This document shows positions 1 to 8,730 of a stretch of DNA of 64,000 bases, in pieces (position 1 is the stretch's first letter; the number at the start of each line of letters is the position of its first letter). Source of the stretch: Salinisphaera sp963835375 (GTDB lineage: Bacteria > Pseudomonadota > Gammaproteobacteria > Nevskiales > Salinisphaeraceae); NCBI GenBank assembly GCA_963835375.1, contig CAWIGB010000025.1:25138-89137 (forward strand), read 5' to 3'. The notes under the pieces are model-generated. The model worked only from the letters and a program-made list of their open reading frames with translations, was not told where the DNA came from and did no database searches. Made by a program: the position numbers and the translations under genes.

Positions 1-531
1 TGGAAGCGGCAGCGACGGTGTTCGCCGAGGGCGGCGCCGGGGCCAGTCGCGAGGCTGTGGCCCGCGAGGCAGGGCGTGGGCATTGGCACGCTGTATCGGC
101 ATTTTCCGAGCCGCGAGGCGTTGTTCGAGGCGGTCTACGAACGCGAGGTGCTGCATCTCGCCGAGCTGGCGGCCACGCTCGGCGAGCGCGATGACCCGGT
201 CGCCGCGCTGCGCGAATGGCTGGCGGCGTTCGTATCGCTGGTGGCCACCAAGCGCGGCATGGCCGGGGCACTCGCGGTGACCGCCGACAAGGCCAAGGCG
301 ATCTCCTCGCGCCTGTCCGGCCGGCTGACCGCAGCGCTGGCGCACCTGCTGGAACGCGCCACGGCGGCCGGGGTGATCCGGCGCGACGTCAGCGCCGAGG
401 AATTGCTGCACGCGGTGGTCGGGATGTGCCTGCTGCAGGATCAGCCGGGCTGGCAGACGAGCGTGCGCCGGCTGGCCGATCTGCTGGTGGACGGGTTGTG
501 TGTCGAGGGCGGGCGTTCGATGAACGGTTAG
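1..531 (+). pseudogene. TetR-family transcriptional regulator, 5'-truncated and frameshifted
   Basis: The 5' end lies outside the window. Bases 3-71 encode a typical TetR helix-turn-helix start (AAATVFAEGGAGASREAVAREAG). The motif then continues as GIGTLYRHFPSREALFEAVY in the next frame from base 76. The join needs one G fewer in the GGG at 72-74, so there is a +1 frameshift inside the DNA-binding domain. The downstream 150 residues look like a normal helical TetR ligand-binding domain ending at 531. TetR proteins are dimeric repressors; the target here is unknown. The stop lies 14 bp from the 3' end of the convergent PhzF-like gene. The same GGGC-for-GGC error occurs twice in the Rep helicase gene, so a base-calling error is as likely as real inactivation. 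Confidence 0.75.
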
Positions 532-544
532 GGCTTGTCGTCGT

Positions 545-1756
545 TCACAGGGCGGCGCGCCAGACGCCGACCAGCAGCGCGATCCAGCCGACGATGAGCA
601 GCACGCCGCCGATCGGGGTGATCGCGCCCAGTATCTTCACGCCCGAGCCGGCCAGCAGATACAGGCTGCCGGAAAAGATCAGCGTGCCGACGATGAAGCA
701 CCAGGCCGCGGTGGTGATCGCCGCGCCGGTCAGCCCGCTGCGCATGAGCATGCCCAGTCCGAGCAGGGCGAGCGCGTGATAGAACTGGTATTGCTCGGCC
801 GTATGCCAGACCGCCTGCATCCGTTCGGACAGATGCGACGACAGGGCATGTGCGCCGAAAGCGCCCAGGCAGACGGCGAGCCCGCCGTAGAGCGCGGCGA
901 AGACGAGCGTGAGCCGGATCATGCGGAATCTCCGGCTCGGCAGGAAGATCGTGCCGGAGCAGAACGTGACGGCTTGCCCGCCGATGTGTACGCGTTCGCC
1001 GGCGACGCGACAGACCAGCTCGCCGCCGCGGGCCGAGATCTGGCGTGCCGTGAGTTCGTTCTTGCCGAGACGTTCGGCCCAGTAGGGCGCGAGCGTGCAG
1101 TGGGCCGAACCGGTGACCGGGTCTTCGTCGACGCCATGGCCCGGCGCGAAGAAGCGCGAGACGAAGTCGCAGGCATCGTCTTCGCCCGGGGCGGTGGCGA
1201 TGAAGCCGAGATTGGTCTGCGCGGAATACCGGGCCAGGGCGCGCATGTCGGGTTCGAGTGCGGCGACTTCGGCCGCCGTCTCGAACACGGCCAGAACGTT
1301 GGTGGCCGCGTGCCATTCCACGACGTCGCCGCCGAGTGCGACCGCGACATCGGTGATGTCGTGATCGACAGGGGCGGCCACGCGCGCCGGCAGGTCCAGC
1401 CAGAGCTGACCGTCGCGCGCGTCGATCCCGAGTTCGCCGGCAAAGCGGGTGACGAACGTCAGCGGCGTGTCGTAGCCGGTCAGTTCATTGAGCAGCACAT
1501 GGGCGCTGGCGAGCGTGGCATGGCCGCAGAGCTCGACTTCGACCGCGGGCGTGAACCAGCGCAATTCGTGCCGCCCGTGGCCGCCGGGTACTACGAACGC
1601 CGTCTCCGACAGATTGTGTTCGGCCGCGATGGCGGCCAGCGTTGTGTCTTCGGGCCAGCTGTCGAGCACGTAGACCGCGGCCGGGTTGCCGGCGAATACG
1701 CGGTCGGTGAAGGCATCGACTTGATGAAACGTCAGCGTTTGTCGTCCGATTGTCAT
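545..1756 (-). CDS. PhzF-family isomerase fused in frame to a DUF423 membrane protein
   Basis: Residues 1 to about 270 are a PhzF/YddE-type protein: FAGNPAAV near the start, the likely catalytic glutamate in NLSETAFV (Glu51), GHATLAS near residue 80, and DEDPVTGSAH around 210-220. PhzF-family proteins are dimeric epimerase- or isomerase-like enzymes. From Met279 the chain becomes a DUF423 (YgdD-like) protein of about 125 residues with roughly four membrane helices, starting MIRLTLVFAALYGG and containing GAFGAHAL. The two families are normally separate genes. A GGAG sits about 7 bp before the Met279 codon, so the second part may also be translated alone. In the next frame the first part would end at TGA in an ATGA overlap with Met279, so the fusion may come from a single-base indel. 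The start is 68 bp from ppk1, which is divergent. Confidence 0.8.
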   Translation of the reverse strand: MTIGRQTLTFHQVDAFTDRVFAGNPAAVYVLDSWPEDTTLAAIAAEHNLSETAFVVPGGHGRHELRWFTPAVEVELCGHATLASAHVLLNELTGYDTPLTFVTRFAGELGIDARDGQLWLDLPARVAAPVDHDITDVAVALGGDVVEWHAATNVLAVFETAAEVAALEPDMRALARYSAQTNLGFIATAPGEDDACDFVSRFFAPGHGVDEDPVTGSAHCTLAPYWAERLGKNELTARQISARGGELVCRVAGERVHIGGQAVTFCSGTIFLPSRRFRMIRLTLVFAALYGGLAVCLGAFGAHALSSHLSERMQAVWHTAEQYQFYHALALLGLGMLMRSGLTGAAITTAAWCFIVGTLIFSGSLYLLAGSGVKILGAITPIGGVLLIVGWIALLVGVWRAAL

Positions 1757-1767
1757 AGCGGTGTCAT
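1750..1767 (+). promoter_or_regulatory. Possible Pho box upstream of ppk1
   Basis: Two 7-bp direct repeats, TTGTCAT and GTGTCAT, are separated by 4 bp (AGCG). This fits the PhoB box layout of two CTGTCAT repeats with a 4-bp spacer, although the spacer is not AT-rich and no good -10 follows at the expected distance. The site is 57 bp before the ppk1 start and overlaps the first codons of the divergent PhzF-like gene. Phosphate-starvation control of ppk is known in other gammaproteobacteria. Confidence 0.4.
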
Positions 1768-1823
1768 GTAATGTGTGGCGTCAGGCGGCTTGGGCTGCCG
1801 TATCCGGATCAGGAGAGTTTCGC

Positions 1824-3923
1824 ATGACCGAAACCGCCGATGCGTCGAGCGTACCCACGCCGGACGAGTTCGCCGCCCCCGAGTTGTTCATCAACCGGGA
1901 GTTGTCGTTGCTCGAATTCAACGAGCGCGTGCTGGCGCAGGCCCAGGACGAATCGGTGCCCTTGCTCGAGAGGCTGAAGTTTCTGTGTATCTCTTCGACC
2001 AACCTGGACGAGTTCTTCGAAGTCCGCGTTGCCGGGTTGAAGCAGAAGGCGGAACTGCTGGATACGCCCAGCGAAGCCGACAACCGTACGCCGAGCGAGG
2101 TGCTGCGCGCGATCAGCCAACGCGCGCACAAGCTGGTCGACAAGCAGTACGCCACGCTCAACGACGAAATCATTCCGGCGCTGCAGGCCGAGGGCATCCG
2201 GTTTCTGCGACGTGCCGAGTGGAATGCCGAGCAGCGCGCCTGGCTGGCCGAATATTTCGAGGAGGAGCTGCTGCCGGTCATCAGCCCGATCGGGCTCGAC
2301 CCGGCGCATCCGTTTCCGCGGATTCTCAACAAGTCGCTGAACTTCATCGTGGCGCTGGACGGCACCGATGCCTTCGGCCGCAAGATCCGGCATGCCGTGG
2401 TGCAGGCGCCGCGTGCGTTGCCGCGCATCATTCTGCTGCCGCCGGAGGTTGCCGGCAGTGGCTCGCACGATTTCGTGTTCCTGTCGTCGATCATCCACGA
2501 ACACGTTGGTGATCTGTTCCCCAGCATGCGGGCCGATGGCTGCTATCAGTTCCGCGTGACCCGGAATTCCGATCTGTACGTGGACGAGGAAGAGGTCGAC
2601 GATCTGCTGCGCGCGGTGGAGGGCGAGCTGCCGGGGCGTCGCTATGGCGACTGCGTGCGCCTGGAAGTGGCGCACAACTGCCCGGAGGAACTTTCCGATT
2701 ACCTGCTCGCCCGTTTTCTGCTCACGCGCGACGATCTGTATCAGGTCAACGGGCCGGTGAACGTCAATCGCCTGATGTCGCTGCAGGGCACCGTCGATCG
2801 CCCCGATCTGAAATACCCGGCCTTCAATCCGCGGCTGCCCAACGCGCTCGCGCCGTCGGGCGATCTGTTCGCCGAGATCCGCGCGGGTGACGTATTGCTG
2901 CATCACCCGTTCGATTCCTTCCTGCCGGTGATCGATTTCGTGCGCCGGGCCGGCTCCGATCCGAAAGTTCTGGCCATCAAGCAGACGCTGTATCGCACCG
3001 GACCGAAGTCGGCCGTGGTGGACGCGCTGGTCGAGGCCGCGCGGGCGGGCAAGGAGGTCACCGTGGTGGTCGAGCTCCGGGCGCGCTTCGACGAAGCCGA
3101 CAACATCGAGCTCGCCAACCGGCTGCAGGCGGCCGGCGCCCACGTGGTCTACGGCGTGGTCGGCTACAAGACCCACGCCAAGATGACGCTGATCGTACGC
3201 CGCGAGTCAGACGGATTGCACAACTACGTGCATGTCGGTACCGGCAACTACCATCCCAAGACCGCGCGGCTGTACACCGACTATGGGCTGATGTCCTGTG
3301 ATCCCGCGCTCGGCAACGATGTGCACGAGATCTTTCTGCAGCTCACCAGCCTCGGCAAGGTGAGCGGACTGGAGCGGATCGTCGACGCGCCGTTCCGGAT
3401 GCACGACGCGATCATCGCCAAGATCGGCCGCGAAGCCGAGGCCGCGGCCGCCGGCCGGCCCGCCTGGATCGTGGCCAAGATGAATTCGCTGGTCGAGCCG
3501 GCGGTTATCCGCGCGCTGTATGCGGCATCGGTCGCCGGCGTGCAGATCGATCTCATCGTGCGGGGGATCTGCTGCCTGCGCCCGGGCGTTGCGGGCATAT
3601 CGGAAAACATCCGTGTGCGTTCGATCGTGGGGCGGTTTCTGGAGCACACGCGAGTGTTCCAATTCGCCGCGGACGGCGAACCCGAGTTGTATCTGTCCAG
3701 CGCCGACTGGATGGACCGCAACTTCTTCCGCCGGGTCGAGATCTGCTTTCCCGTGACCTCGCGCCCGTTATATGATCGGGTCGTACGCGAGCTGGGGCTT
3801 TATCTCGCCGATAACAGTGGCGCTTGGCTGCTGGGCGAGGACGGACGCTATACGCAGGCGCGGCCAGCCGCCGACGAGCCTGTCGTATCCGTGCAGAAGC
3901 GCCTCATGGAGGGACCGGGGTAG
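1824..3923 (+). CDS. ppk1: Polyphosphate kinase 1
   Basis: A 699-residue protein of the normal Ppk1 size. It transfers the gamma-phosphate of ATP reversibly onto polyphosphate chains. The N-terminal domain starts with ELFINRELSLLEFNERVL and contains SSTNLDEFFEVRVAGLK. The phospholipase-D-like catalytic domains follow, with the autophosphorylated histidine expected in HVGTGNYHPKTARLYTDYGL (His470). ATG 1824 is chosen because AGGAG lies at 1811-1815; an upstream in-frame ATG at 1761 has no such site and adds unrelated residues. It stands alone on the plus strand, divergent from the PhzF-like gene, with a possible Pho box in between. The frame is intact. Confidence 0.96.
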   Translation: MTETADASSVPTPDEFAAPELFINRELSLLEFNERVLAQAQDESVPLLERLKFLCISSTNLDEFFEVRVAGLKQKAELLDTPSEADNRTPSEVLRAISQRAHKLVDKQYATLNDEIIPALQAEGIRFLRRAEWNAEQRAWLAEYFEEELLPVISPIGLDPAHPFPRILNKSLNFIVALDGTDAFGRKIRHAVVQAPRALPRIILLPPEVAGSGSHDFVFLSSIIHEHVGDLFPSMRADGCYQFRVTRNSDLYVDEEEVDDLLRAVEGELPGRRYGDCVRLEVAHNCPEELSDYLLARFLLTRDDLYQVNGPVNVNRLMSLQGTVDRPDLKYPAFNPRLPNALAPSGDLFAEIRAGDVLLHHPFDSFLPVIDFVRRAGSDPKVLAIKQTLYRTGPKSAVVDALVEAARAGKEVTVVVELRARFDEADNIELANRLQAAGAHVVYGVVGYKTHAKMTLIVRRESDGLHNYVHVGTGNYHPKTARLYTDYGLMSCDPALGNDVHEIFLQLTSLGKVSGLERIVDAPFRMHDAIIAKIGREAEAAAAGRPAWIVAKMNSLVEPAVIRALYAASVAGVQIDLIVRGICCLRPGVAGISENIRVRSIVGRFLEHTRVFQFAADGEPELYLSSADWMDRNFFRRVEICFPVTSRPLYDRVVRELGLYLADNSGAWLLGEDGRYTQARPAADEPVVSVQKRLMEGPG

Positions 3924-4057
3924 CGGACCATCGCCCGGCAGGTCATGAACCCTTGTCGTTGGCTGTGGTCCCAGGCAATAGACTGTGGCACGGCGCGACC
4001 GGCCACCCGATCCAGCGAACCGCGCCGCGGTTCGATCCTTACAAGGGAATGATCAGC

Positions 4058-5098
4058 ATGAAACGATGGATGACCGCACTCGCCGGCCTGACGATCATGA
4101 TCGTCGGCGGTCTGACGACCAGCAGTGCCGCGATCGCCAGCAGTGACCCGGCACAGAAAATGGACGACGCGACCAGCGTGCTCCAGCAGTTCGTCAACAT
4201 CCCGGAGAACAAGATCCCCTCGGCTCTGCTGCGCCAGGCCTACGGCATCGCCGTGATCCCAAGCGTACTCAAGATCGGCTTCATCGGTGCCGGTGAACAC
4301 GGCGACGGCGTGCTTTCAGTGCGCACCGCGGACGGCAAATGGTCGGATCCCACGTTCATCAGCCTGTCCGGTGGCTCGGTCGGCTTTCAGGCCGGCGTGT
4401 CATCGACCGATATCATCCTGGTCTTCAAGACGCAGCGCAGCATCAACCGGATCGCCAACGGCCAGTTCAGCCTCGGCGCGGATGCCTCGGTGGCCGCCGG
4501 CCCGATCGGCCGCAAGGTGGGGGCCTCCACCAACGGCGATTTCAACGCTGAAGTGTATTCCTACTCCCGCTCGCGCGGTCTGTTCGGTGGGGTCTCTCTC
4601 AGCGGCGCGCATATCGGCATCAAGAAGGACTGGAACTGGTTGTTCTACAACAAGAGCGGCATTTCTGCCCGTACACTGCTCACGCGCGATAGCAACAATC
4701 TGCCGAAGTCCGGTCAGCGGTTCGTGTATACGCTCAACCAGTACATGCCGTCCTCAAGCGATCACTTTCACTACAACTCGAATGTCAGTGGCTCCAAGGG
4801 GAATAGCAGCGGCAACCAGGGCAGTACCGACCGGGGTTATAACGGCGCGGGAAGCAACGACGCGGCCAACGGTACGCAGTCGAACTCGAGTCAGCAGGGC
4901 TACGGCCGGACCAAGCCGTATAATGGCGGATCGAACGGCGGTGTAACTGTGCAGCAGAATGGCGGTGCCAGCGCCAGTAACGCCGACGGTACGTCGGACT
5001 ACAGCGGCAACTATGGCAGCAGCAACAACAGCAGTGCCGCCAACGACAGCAACTACAACAGCCAGCAGAATGGCAGTATGGGCAGCAACGGCTATTGA
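4058..5098 (+). CDS. Secreted SYLF/Ysc84 lipid-binding protein with a Ser/Asn/Gly/Gln-rich tail
   Basis: A 346-residue protein. An N-terminal signal peptide (about residues 1-28, ending SSAAIASS) is followed by a SYLF (Ysc84, DUF500-like) domain with IPENKIPSALLRQAYGIAVIP, GSVGFQAGVSSTDIILVF and SLGADASVAAGPIGRKV. SYLF domains bind phosphoinositides in eukaryotes; the bacterial periplasmic versions have no settled function. From about residue 235 to the end the chain is low-complexity: Ser, Asn, Gly, Gln and Tyr, with almost no hydrophobic residues. This tail is unusual for the family and is probably disordered. ATG 4058 lies 10 bp after AAGGG. The stop overlaps the TTG start of mtgA (TATTGA), so the two are probably co-translated. 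Confidence 0.85.
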   Translation: MKRWMTALAGLTIMIVGGLTTSSAAIASSDPAQKMDDATSVLQQFVNIPENKIPSALLRQAYGIAVIPSVLKIGFIGAGEHGDGVLSVRTADGKWSDPTFISLSGGSVGFQAGVSSTDIILVFKTQRSINRIANGQFSLGADASVAAGPIGRKVGASTNGDFNAEVYSYSRSRGLFGGVSLSGAHIGIKKDWNWLFYNKSGISARTLLTRDSNNLPKSGQRFVYTLNQYMPSSSDHFHYNSNVSGSKGNSSGNQGSTDRGYNGAGSNDAANGTQSNSSQQGYGRTKPYNGGSNGGVTVQQNGGASASNADGTSDYSGNYGSSNNSSAANDSNYNSQQNGSMGSNGY

Positions 5099-5805
5099 GA
5101 TTCCTGTTTAAACGGCCCTTCAGTTATGCCGTGATCATCACCGTCGTCGTCGCCATGGCGCCGGCGGCGGTGTTGCTGGTCTTGCGGGTGATCAATCCAC
5201 CCGCGAGCGCCTTCATGACACTCAAGGCCGCCGAGCTGCACCGCGAAGACCCCGAGCGGGAGATCAGCCACGAGTGGGTTGATCTCGATCAGGTCGCGCC
5301 CTGTATGGCGTTGGCCGTGGTGGCCGGCGAAGACCAGACCTTCCCCACGAATCATGGCTTCGTCTGGTCCTCGATCGAGCGCGCCATCAAGCACAACGCC
5401 AACGGCGGTGCGGTGCACGGCGCGAGCACGATCACCCAGCAGACGGCCAAGAATCTTTTTCTCTTGCCGGCCAAGAGCTATATCCGCAAGGGTATCGAAG
5501 CCTATATCACCGTCTGGATGGACCTGCTCTGGTCCAAGCGCCGTGTGCTGGAGGTCTATCTGAACATCGCCCAGTTCAGCGATACCGCCTTCGGCGTGCA
5601 GGCGGCCGCCAAGCAGTTGTTCCATACTCGCGCGGCTCATCTGTCGCACAGCCAATGCGCGGCATTGGCCGCCGTACTGCCGGCACCGGATGAGTACGAT
5701 GCGGCGCATCCCGGCAGCTACGTGGCCGGGCGCATGGCATGGATCCTGCGTCAAATGCGGCATCTGGGCCCGCATTATCTTGACGACGCCGTGGGCGGGC
5801 ATTAA
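5095..5805 (+). CDS. mtgA: Monofunctional biosynthetic peptidoglycan transglycosylase
   Basis: A 236-residue inner-membrane protein of normal MtgA length. One N-terminal membrane helix (about residues 9-32) anchors a periplasmic GT51 domain that polymerises lipid II into glycan strands. Diagnostic motifs are AVVAGEDQTFPTNHGF with the catalytic Glu of GEDQ, HGASTITQQTAKNLFLLP, RKGIEAYITVWMDLLW and KRRVLEVYLNIAQF. There is no penicillin-binding domain. The start appears to be TTG at 5095, overlapping the stop of the SYLF gene by 4 bp, with no ATG in frame just upstream. Translational coupling to a secreted lipid-binding protein hints at a shared envelope role, which is inference. Confidence 0.92.
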   Translation: MRFLFKRPFSYAVIITVVVAMAPAAVLLVLRVINPPASAFMTLKAAELHREDPEREISHEWVDLDQVAPCMALAVVAGEDQTFPTNHGFVWSSIERAIKHNANGGAVHGASTITQQTAKNLFLLPAKSYIRKGIEAYITVWMDLLWSKRRVLEVYLNIAQFSDTAFGVQAAAKQLFHTRAAHLSHSQCAALAAVLPAPDEYDAAHPGSYVAGRMAWILRQMRHLGPHYLDDAVGGH

Positions 5806-5918
5806 GTGTAGAATACATTCGCCGGCCCGGCCGCGCCGCGTGATGATACGGTTGCGCCGGCCGCCGAGCCAGGCCGGCACGATTTCCGTTTCAATAGGGC
5901 CGGCACCGCCCGGCTCCA

Positions 5919-6941
5919 GTGCTCATGCTGATAACGAGCGAGTTCAAACCGGCCTTCTGGTTGCGTAATCCACACGCGCAGACGCTGTTCGCATCGAAAC
6001 TTCGCGGTCTGCCGCCTCTGGCGGTCGAGCCCGAACGGCTCGAGCTGGAGGATGGTGATTTCATCGATCTGTCCTGGCTGCGGGATGGGGATCTGGCCAA
6101 GGACGCGCCTCTCGTGGTGGTGCTGCACGGGCTCAACGGTTCGCTCGAGTCCAAGTACGCCCGCGGGTTGCTGCGCCAGGTCGCCGCACACGGGGCGCGC
6201 GGCGTACTCGTGCACTTCCGCGGTGCGGCGCAGCCGAATCGGCTGTCCCGTTCCTATCACTCGGGCGAGACCGGCGATCTGGGGATCGTGCTGGCCCGGC
6301 TGCGCGAGCGCTATCCGCGGGCGCCGCTGGGTGCCGCGGGTTATTCGCTCGGTGGTAACGTACTGCTCAAGTACCTGGGCGAGCAGGGCGGCGACTCGCT
6401 CTTGTCCTGTGCGGTCGCGGTGTCCGTGCCCTACGACCTCAAGATATGTGCCCATGCAATGCAGCAAGGGTTTTCGCGGCTGTATCAGTCGCACCTGATC
6501 AATGGCATGCGCGAGATCGTGGAGGCCAAGGTCCGGGACGGCATCATCGATCAGCCATTGCCCGAGCTGCGCGGCCTGCGTGATTTTCCGAGTTTCGACG
6601 ACGCCATCACGGCGCCGCTGAACGGTTTTGCCGACGCCCAGGAATATTATGAGCGGGCGAGCAGCCGCTCGTTTCTCAAGAGCATTCGCACGCCGACCCT
6701 GGTCCTGCATGCCCGGGACGACCCGTTCATGTCGCCCGACGTGGTGCCACGGGCCGACGAACTGTCGGACACGATCCGCTTCGAGCTGTCGGAACACGGC
6801 GGCCATGTCGGTTTCGTTGCGGCCGGACGCTTCGGCACGCCGGTCTACTGGCTGGAAGAGCGGATTCCGAGTTACTTTCGCGGCCGACTGCCGGGCTTCG
6901 AGCCGGCCCCCGAGGACAGCGTGGTGGGCGAAACCGGATGA
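5919..6941 (+). CDS. yheT: Alpha/beta hydrolase, YheT family
   Basis: A 340-residue alpha/beta-hydrolase of the YheT/COG0429 family. It shows the family opening FKPAFWLRNPHAQTLFAS, an oxyanion region VVVLHGLNGSLESKYARGLL, the nucleophile elbow GYSLGGNVLLKYLG (catalytic Ser), an acidic residue in HARDDPFMSPDVVP and the likely catalytic His in SEHGGHVGFV. The substrate is not established; relatives act as esterases. Translation can begin at GTG 5919 or ATG 5925 and neither has a clear ribosome-binding site. It follows mtgA by 113 bp on the same strand. Confidence 0.88.
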   Translation: MLMLITSEFKPAFWLRNPHAQTLFASKLRGLPPLAVEPERLELEDGDFIDLSWLRDGDLAKDAPLVVVLHGLNGSLESKYARGLLRQVAAHGARGVLVHFRGAAQPNRLSRSYHSGETGDLGIVLARLRERYPRAPLGAAGYSLGGNVLLKYLGEQGGDSLLSCAVAVSVPYDLKICAHAMQQGFSRLYQSHLINGMREIVEAKVRDGIIDQPLPELRGLRDFPSFDDAITAPLNGFADAQEYYERASSRSFLKSIRTPTLVLHARDDPFMSPDVVPRADELSDTIRFELSEHGGHVGFVAAGRFGTPVYWLEERIPSYFRGRLPGFEPAPEDSVVGETG

Positions 6942-7410
6942 ACCGTGCATGGCCGGGGCTGAGCATCATCATTTCGGCCATCGACAATGCCGATCATCTG
7001 ACGGCAGTGGACACTTGGGTGCGGGGGACGAAGCGGATCGGCTCTTCCTAGAGGATCAGCGCATGGCCGCCGTGATGCGCTCGTGGCGTTGATCATGGCG
7101 ATGCACGGCGCGGGCGTGTGGGTATTCTTCGATCCTGCCCCCGAAGCCGATCGTCGGCAGGGTGCTGCCGACCATCTGGCGCTTTCGCCTGTCTGGGCCG
7201 GGTCGGTCGACTGGTCATCGCATGCAGACCACGTCTTATGCACGCCGCGTTCCGGTATGTCGCCGGTCTGGCTGCGGCCGAACGCTGGCCGGTTGTGTTG
7301 CGGCTCGACGCAGCGTCACCATCGTGCTCATGTCGGGGCTTTCCCTGCTCGGCCGAGCCTGGCTGCATGCCGTATGCTGGGCTGCGATCCGTAACAGATG
7401 ACCGCAGCCG
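6942..7410 (+). other. 469-bp stretch without a recognised gene
   Basis: This lies between the YheT-like hydrolase and the phospholipase D gene. The only notable item is a 37-codon reading frame at 6938-7051. Its ATG overlaps the hydrolase stop (ATGA) and it would encode a peptide beginning MNRAWPGLSIIISAID. It resembles nothing I recognise. Longer frames through the stretch have no coherent protein features. Confidence 0.5.
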
Positions 7411-8592
7411 ATGACCGATCGCCAGGCGGCGCCGACGCCGCATACCACCGAGGATTACCGACGCTGCTTCGAAGCCGCGCTCGGTGTGCCGTTCACCCAT
7501 GGCAACCGGATCGACCCTCTGGTCAACGGCTGCCGCATCTTTCCGGCCATGATCGAGGCGATCGAGGCCGCCAGGGATTCGATCGATTTCCTGACCTTCA
7601 TCTATTGGCAGGGTGATGTGGCCGAACGTTTCGGCGCGGCCTTGGCCGAGCGCGCCCGGTCGGGGGTCGCGGTGCGGGTGCTGCTGGATGCCTTCGGCGC
7701 GCACCGCATGCCGCAGTCGGTGGTCGACCAGCTCGCCGATGCCGGTGCCCGGATCGCCTGGTTCCGGCCGAAGGCGCGCTGGCGCATCTGGCAGATCGAC
7801 AACCGTACCCACCGCAAGATTCTGATCGTGGACGATCGCATCGGTTTCACTGGCGGCGTGGGCATCGCCGCGGAATGGGACGGCGATGCGCGCAATCCCG
7901 GCGAATGGCGCGAGACGCATTTCCGCATGACCGGGCCGGTGATCGACGGGTTGCGTGGTGCATTTCTATCGAACTGGATCGAGGCGGGTCAGCCCGGCTT
8001 CGAACAACGCCGTTCCTATGCCCCCCAGCCGGAGGTCGGCGATGCGGCCACGCAGGTCATCCGGACATCAGCGGCGGTCAACTACAGTGACATCGCCACC
8101 TTGTTTCGGCTGGTGCTGACCATCGCGCAATCCCGAGTGCGTATCGCGACCGGCTACTTCGTGCCGGATGCCGATACCATTTCGTTGATGTGCGCGGCGG
8201 CCGAGCGCGGCGTGGTGGTGGAAGTACTCATGCCCGGCCCGCATACCGATTCGCGCGTGGCGACCATGGCCGGTGAGGATACGTTCGCGCCGCTGCTGGA
8301 GGCGGGCGTGCGCCTGTATCGGTTCCAGCCGACCATGCTGCATACCAAGATCGTGCTGGTGGACGAGGCACTGGCGGTGGTCGGCTCCGCCAACTTCAAT
8401 CATCGCTCCATGGGCAAGGACGACGAGATCGCGGTGGCGGTGGTCGAGAATGCGCTGGTCGCCGAGCTGTCGGACGACTACGACCACGATCTGACCCGGG
8501 CCGAGCGCGTCGATGCCCGGGCCTGGTCGCGGCGCGGGCCGTGGCAACGGGTACGCGAACGGGTCGGGCGGCTGCTCAGCCCACAGGCCTGA
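7411..8592 (+). CDS. Phospholipase D-like protein, cardiolipin synthase family
   Basis: A 393-residue protein with two phospholipase D HKD motifs. The first is HRKILIVDDRIGFTGG near residue 134 and the second is HTKIVLVDEALAVVGSANFNHRSMGKDDE near residue 311. This arrangement is typical of ClsB/ClsC-type cardiolipin synthases, which condense phosphatidylglycerol with another phospholipid, although other phosphodiesterases share the fold. No N-terminal membrane helices are seen, unlike ClsA, which points to the ClsB-like group. ATG 7411 is used; an out-of-frame ATG occurs at 7398. The stop abuts a dispersed repeat and the gene is convergent with glnK. Confidence 0.85.
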   Translation: MTDRQAAPTPHTTEDYRRCFEAALGVPFTHGNRIDPLVNGCRIFPAMIEAIEAARDSIDFLTFIYWQGDVAERFGAALAERARSGVAVRVLLDAFGAHRMPQSVVDQLADAGARIAWFRPKARWRIWQIDNRTHRKILIVDDRIGFTGGVGIAAEWDGDARNPGEWRETHFRMTGPVIDGLRGAFLSNWIEAGQPGFEQRRSYAPQPEVGDAATQVIRTSAAVNYSDIATLFRLVLTIAQSRVRIATGYFVPDADTISLMCAAAERGVVVEVLMPGPHTDSRVATMAGEDTFAPLLEAGVRLYRFQPTMLHTKIVLVDEALAVVGSANFNHRSMGKDDEIAVAVVENALVAELSDDYDHDLTRAERVDARAWSRRGPWQRVRERVGRLLSPQA

Positions 8593-8730
8593 GGCCTGTT
8601 GCCGTTGGATGCGAGCGAGGCCACGCCCCGCCTCCCTTGAGTGGCAGGTCGAGGCACCGCGAGCGCGGTGTCGTGCCCGGCACCAGCGGGCGGCAACGCG
8701 ACCCACGCGGGTCGTCTTAACAGGCCCTAG
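8590..8730. repeat. Degenerate copy of the CTAG-ended GGCCTGTTGCC repeat
   Basis: The left end, GGCCTGTTGCCGTT at 8593-8606, directly follows the phospholipase D stop. The right end, TTAACAGGCCCTAG at 8717-8730, supplies the glnK stop codon: TAG on the minus strand is the complement of 8727-8729. The inner part differs from the well-preserved copy at 14818-15114. This looks like a decayed, shortened member of the same inverted-repeat family, filling the gap between two convergent genes. Confidence 0.6.

Noticed and set aside
6938..7051. A 37-codon frame overlapping the YheT stop
   Set aside because: The ATGA overlap is attractive but the peptide is too short and featureless to call.
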